From: Vitrella brassicaformis
Lineage: Eukaryota; Sar; Vitrellaceae
Assembly: GCA_001179505.1 (NCBI GenBank)
Contig: CDMY01000243.1
Span: forward strand, 7,775 to 71,774
Reading direction: 5' to 3'
DNA: 64,000 bases
Positions 56,992 to 64,000 of this stretch are shown here, one piece after another (within the stretch, counting starts at the first letter, position 1; each line of letters starts with the position of its first letter). The notes beneath the pieces are model-generated. The model had not been told where the DNA came from and did no database searches. It worked only from the letters and a program-made list of their open reading frames with translations. The translations under genes were made by a program, and so were the position numbers.

Positions 56992-59900
56992 ATTCAGCGA
57001 AGAGCCATCAAGACGGGCGGCGCGGTGCTGGTAGATCTGGTGGCGAGCGCGTCACATTCGCCGACGGTGTTCATCGTGACGGGTCAGCAGCCGATGTCGT
57101 CGATGAGTGTGGCAATGACCAGGGTGACGGTGGGTGTGGTCATGGGCCCGCTGGCGGGCGTGGCGGGCGACGAGATGCGCGAGGAGCAAATCGTGACATG
57201 CAGCTTCACCGTGGACGTGGAGGGATACGACGTCGGCAAGTGAGCACAAGTGCCTCAGTGGGAATGAATCAGTGAGGGCAGGCTGGCTGGCTGGTCTGCT
57301 CAGGTCTGGGTATTTCGTTCGTGTGGCTGCAAACATGGACGGCACCCGGCTTGCACTGTATGCGGCCAAGTGTTGCGCCGTCTTCAATGTGCCCATCACC
57401 AGACACGTAAGCAGGCCAACGCCGCGAAACAGAGCCACACCGCCCGACGTGCGTGAGTATGAACCAGGGCTGCCTCTGTTTGGCTGTTGTCAGATGGGCA
57501 GGCCAAGGCTCGAGGGTTCGCTGGTCCACTGTCAGCTCATCGCCGATGACGCCGAAGACGGTAAGCCGCAACCACACCCATTCAACACAATATATCATGC
57601 TCCCTCCCCTCCTGGCTGGTTGACGTCTGTCAGATGCCGCCCATCCCCCGCTCATCATGAAGGCCGAGTGGCACCCCTTCTCTCCGGGCCACCTGGTGGT
57701 GCTGCGGGTGTCCAACTACCCGCCCGAGTCCAGCACTCCGCCCGACGCCACTTTTGCCACCTATAATGTGACCGAGTCTGCTGTCGATGCAGAGCTGCAG
57801 CTGGAGCTGCCGGCCACGTGCGAGGCGCCATCGGGGGAGGAGCAGGGGGCGGGACGACCCAGGATGTGCTCATTAGGGGTGAGGGGAAAGGAACTCTGCA
57901 CATGAATGAAGGGACCCGGTCGCCGGATCCTGCTGGTGCTGTGTGTGCAGGTGCTGGGCGTGCATGTTCCGTATGACCCCTCTGCTGACCTGCCAGTGGA
58001 CTTCACCTTCATGCGCGACGAAGGGCCCCTGTGGCACCAGCTCGCCGCCATGATCGTCACACAGAAAGGTCGCCTCTTTGCGATCACACCCCTTCTCCCG
58101 CGCCAGTGCCGGCTGCCCATGGGCGTGTTCGACGACATGCTGAGCATGGTGGGCAGCCCCGACCTGATGCCGCCGGCCGGGGACGGGGAGGGGCAGGGGG
58201 AGGACATGGTTGGGGCCGAGGAGAGGAGCATGGTGCACAGGTGGCTCGACGAGGTGCTCAGGGACGTCAAGCGGTCCAACAACGGCGAGGAAGACCACGT
58301 GATCCTCGAGTAAGTTTGTGAAGACAGACAGACAGATGTGTATGTGTAATGGACGGACGGATGGATGGATGGATGTATGGATGCAGGTACTCTTTCGGAG
58401 CGTACAAGCCTCGCGTGCAGGAGATCAGTGTCAGTGCGGCCAAGGGGGCGGCGTACGTGCCGCCAGCAGAGGTGCGGCCGCCGCAGTACTCGGCAGTGGC
58501 CGTGATCACAGATTTCCCCGCCCTGAGCATCGCTCTGGGCCGCGCAGGGGGCAATGTGGATCTCGTCCAAGTCACGGGGGCCATCCCACCGCTGCTCACC
58601 CACACAGAGGTGAGCTTGGGTGGGGTGGGGTGGGTGGGGTGGGCAGGAGCACCCATATCGATGACGGACTGATTATGTGGACTCGTTTGTGTGTGCAGAA
58701 GCTGGACTCGGATGCGGTGGTGAGTGGTGGGTTGGAGGGTCGCATCTTCGAGACTGTGAGTCTGGGCTCGGCCGTCTTCGCCTCGGCCCCCGTGACATTC
58801 GTCAACCACGTGCTGCCCGGCAGCGCACCAGGAGTCATCGCCAGAACCGCACAAGTGAGACAGACGGGACGGGGGGAAAGGGAACAAAAGTGACTGATAT
58901 CTCCCCCACCACCCTCTCTCTCTGTGTCTGTTGCTGCATTCATGTCATGCAGATGGTGTGTCACGTGAGCTTCTACTGGCTCAAGTGGCTGCAGGACACC
59001 TACAGCGAGATCGCCGACGACCCCTCCCAGGCTCCCCCGACCCTCCCCTCTTTCCATCGCCCCCCGCCCGACCTCATCGACACCCGTCGTGTGGCCGTCC
59101 ACCACCTCGCGCGTGTCACCACCTCCCACCCCCACAGCACCATTTTCGGGCTCATCTTCGACCGAACGCCCCCCGCACTGAGCACCGGGCGCATTCGCCG
59201 GTTCGAGGACATGACGCGTCTTGGTGTGTTGTGCGAGGTGTGGGTTGAGGGCGAGGCGGGCATCATGCCCAACATGCGCAAGGTGTCGGGGACGAGCGAG
59301 CTGATTCGCGACATGGTCATCGGCAGTGGCAGTGGCAGTGGCAGGGGTGTGCGTGAGGTCGGGGAGAGGTACTCGGCGGACAGGCCGAGGGAGAGGGAGA
59401 GAGGCGATGGTGACGAAGAGGAGGACGAGCAGGGTGCGCTGCTGCGGCACTACCTGAGGGCGAGGGGGCTGTTGCGGAGGGGCCCAGTATTCGGCAGCCC
59501 GCCAGACACCGACGACATGCACGAGGTGGGTCACTCACTCACCAACACAAGCAAGACACACACACACGTATGTATGCAAACACCCGAACACCCACACACG
59601 CACCTGTTTGTTCCTCTCTCAACGTCAGTTGGGTCGCTGGCTGGTGGAGTCTCTGCGCCACGGTGCCGGCTCCTTCGTCGACAGCCACCTGGAGCACAGG
59701 CAGGCCATCAAAGTTCTTGCAGAAGCCATCCCCGACCGCTTCCAGGAGAACATCAACCGCAACGACCGCGCCAAGGCACAGAACGACACCGCCCATGCGC
59801 AGCTACAGGCCCTCTGCAATAAGTTCCGAGACATACAGACCGCTCACGTGAGCGACGGGGTGGGCATGCCGCCGCCGGGATTGCAATATGTGTGTGGGTG

Positions 59901-60356
59901 TTGGTGGGTGTGGTGTGGTAAGGCTGAGCTGCAGTCGAAGTTCGAGTCGCTGCGGGCGAGGGTGCAGTCGCGGATTGACAGCCGAGTGCTGGACGCCCTG
60001 TCGCTTCAGATGGGGGCGGGCGTCATGGCCCAGCTGGCGGAGGCAAAGCAGCTACTGGCGCGGCACAAGAGATCCGTCAGCACATACACTACACCTGGTC
60101 AGTCAGCACGTGGTGGAGGCACCGCACCTCGCTGTATGGGTGTGTTGTCACGGTCGTGGCGCCTGTCTGTCTGTCTGTCTGGATGGATGGATGGATTGAT
60201 GTCTTTGATGGAGCAGACGACAGTATGAATGCGGTGCGGGTGCTGGAGGAGTCGCTGGATAACGTGAGCCAGAGGGCCAACAAGCTGCTCAAGGCCATCG
60301 ATGACGTCTCCAGGAAGGCATACACACGACCAGACAGAGAGACTCAGCCGGCGTAG
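56699..60356 (+). CDS. Candidate Nup88/Nup82-like nucleoporin
   Basis: Start ATG at 56699 (MATTEGGTAPRAGSTAM). About fourteen exons. The N-terminal two thirds read like a beta-propeller: GGAVLVDLVASASHSPTVF, YFVRVAANMDGTRLALYA, KAEWHPFSPGHLVVLRVSNY, LAAMIVTQK with RLFAITPLLPRQCRLP, and AVAVITDFPALSIALGRA. The WHP-x-SP-x-HLVVL block and the 'internal statement of CP/TPLLP' block recall Nup88/Nup82, peripheral nuclear pore proteins. After MVCHVSFYWLKWLQ and a charged linker, the C-terminus is coiled coil: LQALCNKFRDIQTAH, AELQSKFESLRARVQSRI and RVLEESLDNVSQRANKLLKA. The frame ends at TAG 60354-60356. Family assignment rests on a few blocks and the propeller-then-coiled-coil layout, so it is tentative; gene existence is well supported. 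Confidence 0.6.
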
Positions 60357-60853
60357 AGACAGAATCTGATGCGCTGCAGGCTGGTAGTGCCATGTATGTG
60401 CAGAGACAGACAGACAGAGGGAGGGCAGGGCTCACACTGTCCAAGTGTCCATAGCCAGATGGTATGTCACCTGTCACCTCTATGCCAAGCGGGAGGGCGA
60501 TTCCACGGAAATTTGTGACTGTAAGGATGGGTGTCTGATTGATTGATTGGTTGATTGCTGCACCACATGACAGTCCCAATGAGCATACAGACAGGTGAGG
60601 TGGCATGCAGGTATGCGTTTGTCTTTGGTTAACTGCGGTGAATGCAATGCGCCGTCTCCTCACGTCCACACATGCATCCCGAACGCACACAGTTGAGCGC
60701 TCATGCAAGTCCCCTGAGGTAGTGAGAGACGGAGGGAGGGAGGGAGGGAGGGAGGGAGAAAAGGGTGGTGTGTCTTCGACCCATCATGCAGTCCATGGTC
60801 GGTCCACGTACACACACGCTATCTATCGGCTGGCTGGAGAGTCACTCGATCGA
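60357..60853. other. Intergenic region between convergent genes
   Basis: About 500 bp, likely 3' UTRs, with a (GGGA)n tract at about 60731-60757. No gene seen. Confidence 0.55.
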
Positions 60854-63800
60854 TCATTTGTGTGCCCATCGTGATCGCCGCCGGCCGCTGTCGTCATCAT
60901 CTTTCCGCCCCGACCTGGTAGTCTGCTCCCACTTGCGCTTGCGATCACTCTCACGCAATCTGCATTGCATGACCCATCATATCACACACTCACACACACA
61001 CACACTCTCTCTCTGATGGCTGGTATGTCAGCTCAAGCGTCACACGTACCGTTCTGCCGGATGCTGCTGGTTGTCTCTGTCTTTGTCTCTGTCGCGGCCA
61101 CCGCTGAAAGAAATGAAGCGAAGGCCCACAGCATGACCATGGCATGCCCATCCATTCACCGAGTCCGACCATCCATACCTGTCGGATCTCCTCGACGAGC
61201 CGCGGTCATCAGTCCGAGAGCCGCCAATCCTGAAAGCGACCTCCGGGGCCACCTGACCCTTACTCGCCGCCCTATCGCCGTCACCGCTCCCAGCAGCAGG
61301 CGCCGACGTCGATGAAGGAGGGGCGGGGGGTGCTGGAGGGGGTCGCTCGATGGGCGGCTGTTTTGACAGGAGTGCCTCCAGCTGGGGGTTCTTGCGGAGG
61401 ACCTCTTCGCGCGCCTCACGCTCGATGTCCTGCATCCAAATGGAAGGCGGACATGGCATACAATACAGGTGTGATTCTCCCTTGGTTCTATTCTCGTTGG
61501 TCCTTACAGCGATGAGTTGTTGTCGCCGTTCATCGCAGCGGAGAGTGATGGTGTCGGGGTCAAGCGCGCCTGCATGAGGTGCATACCATACGTCCACAGA
61601 TGGATGGGTGAAGGCCACTGCGGTGCTGCCCGTCCCACCTACCTCTCTTTTCGAGTTCGACTTGGAGTTTCATGACGTCCACCTCCACCTGCCGCAGCTT
61701 GGCGCGACGCCGCTGCTCCTCAGCTGATTCCTTGTCGCCACCCTGAGTGAGCCACACACACAACGAAACCACGTGTGTCCCTCCCTCTGTGGTCGGCCGG
61801 GCCTGGGCCTGCCCGGCTGCAATGTGTCGACATTGCATACCGCCGCTGTCTTCTTGCTGACTGCGGTCTGTTCTGTTGCGGTGTTGGCGACTTCGTTCGG
61901 GTCTCGGAAGATGTCGTCATCGTCAGGACCCGCGAAAATGTCCTGGTCATCATCCACCTAGTCACACACACACACACACACACACATACACACACATGAG
62001 GAGCCACCCATCACACGATGCAAGCAACACACCCACCCGCAGGTGCATCCAGCCATCTACTATACCTGTTTCTCGATGTCGAGCATTTCCTCATCTTTTT
62101 CTCCCTTGTCGGCTCCATCGCCAGCCCCACCACTTGTGGCCGCCACCTCAATGGCCACGGCAGCAGGTGCGGGAAGAGCCAAATCAGCCGACGGCAGGCC
62201 CTCCTCGCCCACACCTGGAGCCACGGGCAGCGTGTCGAAATCATCCTCAGCCAACGCAGCTGCGCACCAGGCACCAGGACACACACACGCAGGGCAGGCA
62301 CACGAGTCTCGTGAGCATCACGTCTGTCAGACATGATGTGCGGCTTTTTCACTCACCGTGCAGCACTCCAGGAGCGAGTGGGAGTGTGGGAATGGCTGGC
62401 CAGGGCTTCTTGGCGACAGGGGGGACAGGGGGGAGGGGCCGCCTGGCAGCGAGGCCGGAGAGCGCCTGTGGCAGCAGCCATGGGGGGACCTCCCCTGGAT
62501 GCTCCAACTCGGGCGGAGGCGCGACTGAGAGAGAGAAGCGGAAGGGACAGGCTGGTGTGTGTATGTGTGTGTGGCCGCTTGTCGTGTGGTGTGTGAGCCG
62601 CAGGTACCTTGAATGGGCTCTCCGTCGATGTCGTCGATGGCCTCGCCATCGATGTCGAGCTCCTCGGTGCCGTCCAGCGGCAGCCCGTCGATGTCCTCAC
62701 CACTCGCCTCGATGTCGGCACGCTGCAGGGAGGACCAACACACACACACACACACACACACGTGCACAGACATGCTCACATGCTCATGGTATGGTGCGCT
62801 TCCGTGGGTCGGTCGGTCATACGTTGAGTTCGTTTTCCCTTTTCCAGTAGAGCTGGAAGGCCACCAGCCGGTCGACCATTTTGGCGCGGTCGCCTGTGGG
62901 CCTTGACGAGAGCCCTGCATGCCATCCACACACACACACATACACACACACACACACACACACAGACAGACAGACATGAATGAGAGGCACAGACAGACAG
63001 ACAGACAGACACCCTTCCCTCCTTGTGCTGTGTGTGTGGTCGGTCACCACACCGTGCTGGTGGCAGGTGCGCTCCAGCTGCGAGACATCCATGGCCTCCC
63101 ACATCTGTGAAGAACCATACACAAGGCCTACATGGCATACGATGCTTGCGTATACGGCTGCCGGACGCACCTGCACTTTGTCTCGGATGAAATCGGGGTA
63201 CCTGGACCATGAGACAAAGCCACACACAGACGTTTCTATCCATCCATCCATCCATCCGTGGTACTTGGCGAGCGGGTCTATAATGGGCTCGCCATCGAGA
63301 TCGTCATCGGACGGCTCAGCTGCAACAGAACCCAACCAGGGGGACAGCCATGTGTGTGTGTGTGTGTGTGTCCGTGTTTGGGTGAGCCTTCTGTGCGTAC
63401 GTGATGGGGGGTCCTCGAAGACGAACTCGCCCTTCTTGCGGTTGAACGTCATCTCAAGACCCTGACACACGCGTCACACACACAGGCAGGCAGACAGAGA
63501 GCCAGGTGAGTACTCATCAACGTGTGGTGTGCGTGTGTATCTGAGTGTGTCTGTCTTGCCTTCGTGTACTCAATGGGGAAGACGGCCCACTGCTCCCACA
63601 CCCGGAACATCCGCAGAATCTGACACACATCGCAGCCATGGGCACACGCGCGTCCTCTCCAGCCTTGTATGTTTCTCTGTTTGTCTGTTTGTCTGTCTGT
63701 TTGCCAGTGAGGCGACACAACAAATAGCCCACCCACCGTTTCCCTCATCTGCGTGGCGGTGATACGGCCACTGATGCCCTGGTACACGGCCGTCAGATGC

Positions 63801-64000
63801 TCCACCATGTCGGGCAGCTTCTTCTCCACAGCCGTCCTGCACACACACACACACACACACACTTTTCCCCCTGTGCTGTGTGTGCCTGTCTGAGCCTGCC
63901 TCACACTCGATTCGCACCTGTAGGCCCATGCAGCTCGTGTGGTGCAGCAAGAGTTGAAGAGCACGTCGGACAGAAGGTACAGTCGGGCCATCTTGTCATC
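60854..64000 (-). CDS. U2SURP: U2 snRNP-associated splicing factor, U2SURP/SR140-like (C-terminal part)
   Basis: The gene runs off the right edge; the N-terminal RRM and SURP parts would lie beyond it. The visible part begins in the CTD-interacting (CID) domain: ARLYLLSDVLFNSC, then VEKKLPDMVEHLTAVYQGIS, TATQMRETV, and RMFRVWEQWAVFPIEYT. Short exons add GLEMTFNRKKGEFVFEDPPS, SDDDLDGEPIIDPLAKY and a SAP-like DRAKMVDRLVAFQLYWKREN. Two more acidic repeats occur: DGLPLDGTEELDIDGEAI and DDIDGEPIQG. The C-terminus is basic: IEREAREEVLRKNPQLEALL, GGRDRDKDRDNQQHP and RLRESDRKRKWEQTTRSGRK, ending RRRSRWAHK and TGA at 60854. The factor acts in the spliceosome at the branch-point U2 snRNP. CID order, DLDGxP repeats and the basic tail all fit. 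At least a dozen introns. Confidence 0.8.

Overview
The window looks like nuclear DNA of an intron-rich, GC-rich alveolate, most plausibly a chromerid such as Vitrella. Reasons: eukaryotic gene content (cytosolic ribosomal protein eS28, DPH6, a U2SURP/SR140-like splicing factor, a bZIP factor, a P-type cyclin), many short GT-AG introns per gene, and no operons. Introns are unusually rich in TG, TCTG and GGATG microsatellites, often directly before the acceptor AG. The organism is an inference; only gene content and architecture are visible. Protein calls come from reading motifs and splicing exons by eye, so exon edges and starts are approximate unless stated.

Layout, left to right. 1-450: part of an unrecognised minus-strand gene, then divergent DPH6 (571-3783). 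A YHS-domain membrane protein (minus) sits head to head with a small gene carrying a possible HYLS1-like motif (plus). Next is a long proline-rich disordered protein (7623-10807). From 11.0 to 16.8 kb two tandem paralogs encode multi-pass membrane proteins that even share intron sequence. Then come a secreted GH10 glycoside hydrolase (17.5-19.7 kb), a candidate ZNRD2/SSSCA1-like zinc-ribbon protein facing ribosomal eS28, and a small membrane protein.

24.0-34.0 kb is the most striking locus. A trehalose-6-phosphate synthase/phosphatase-type gene (minus) appears to read without a stop into a C-terminal extension of roughly 1,900 residues, rich in Gln and Pro, with a duplicated coiled-coil module. 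Its phosphatase motif I is degenerate. It is followed by an unrecognised acidic protein (plus), a polyol/mannitol dehydrogenase with an N-terminal extension (minus) and a P-type cyclin with a predicted N-myristoylation start (plus). Trehalose-phosphate and mannitol enzymes lie about 2 kb apart, which suggests but does not prove a link in osmolyte or storage-carbohydrate metabolism.

43.1-47.0 kb is a repeat-rich stretch without a convincing gene and includes a 300-N assembly gap between G-rich and C-rich runs. Right of it lie a SAM-dependent methyltransferase-like gene (plus), a four-TM membrane protein (minus) divergent from a dienelactone-hydrolase-family enzyme (plus), a small unrecognised gene (plus), a bZIP protein with an EF-hand-like N-terminal region (minus) divergent from a large Nup88/Nup82-like candidate nucleoporin (plus), and the C-terminal part of a U2SURP/SR140-like splicing factor (minus) running off the right edge.

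Strands alternate often, with several head-to-head pairs separated by 200-800 bp that probably share bidirectional promoters. No tRNA, rRNA, CRISPR array or intact mobile element could be supported.
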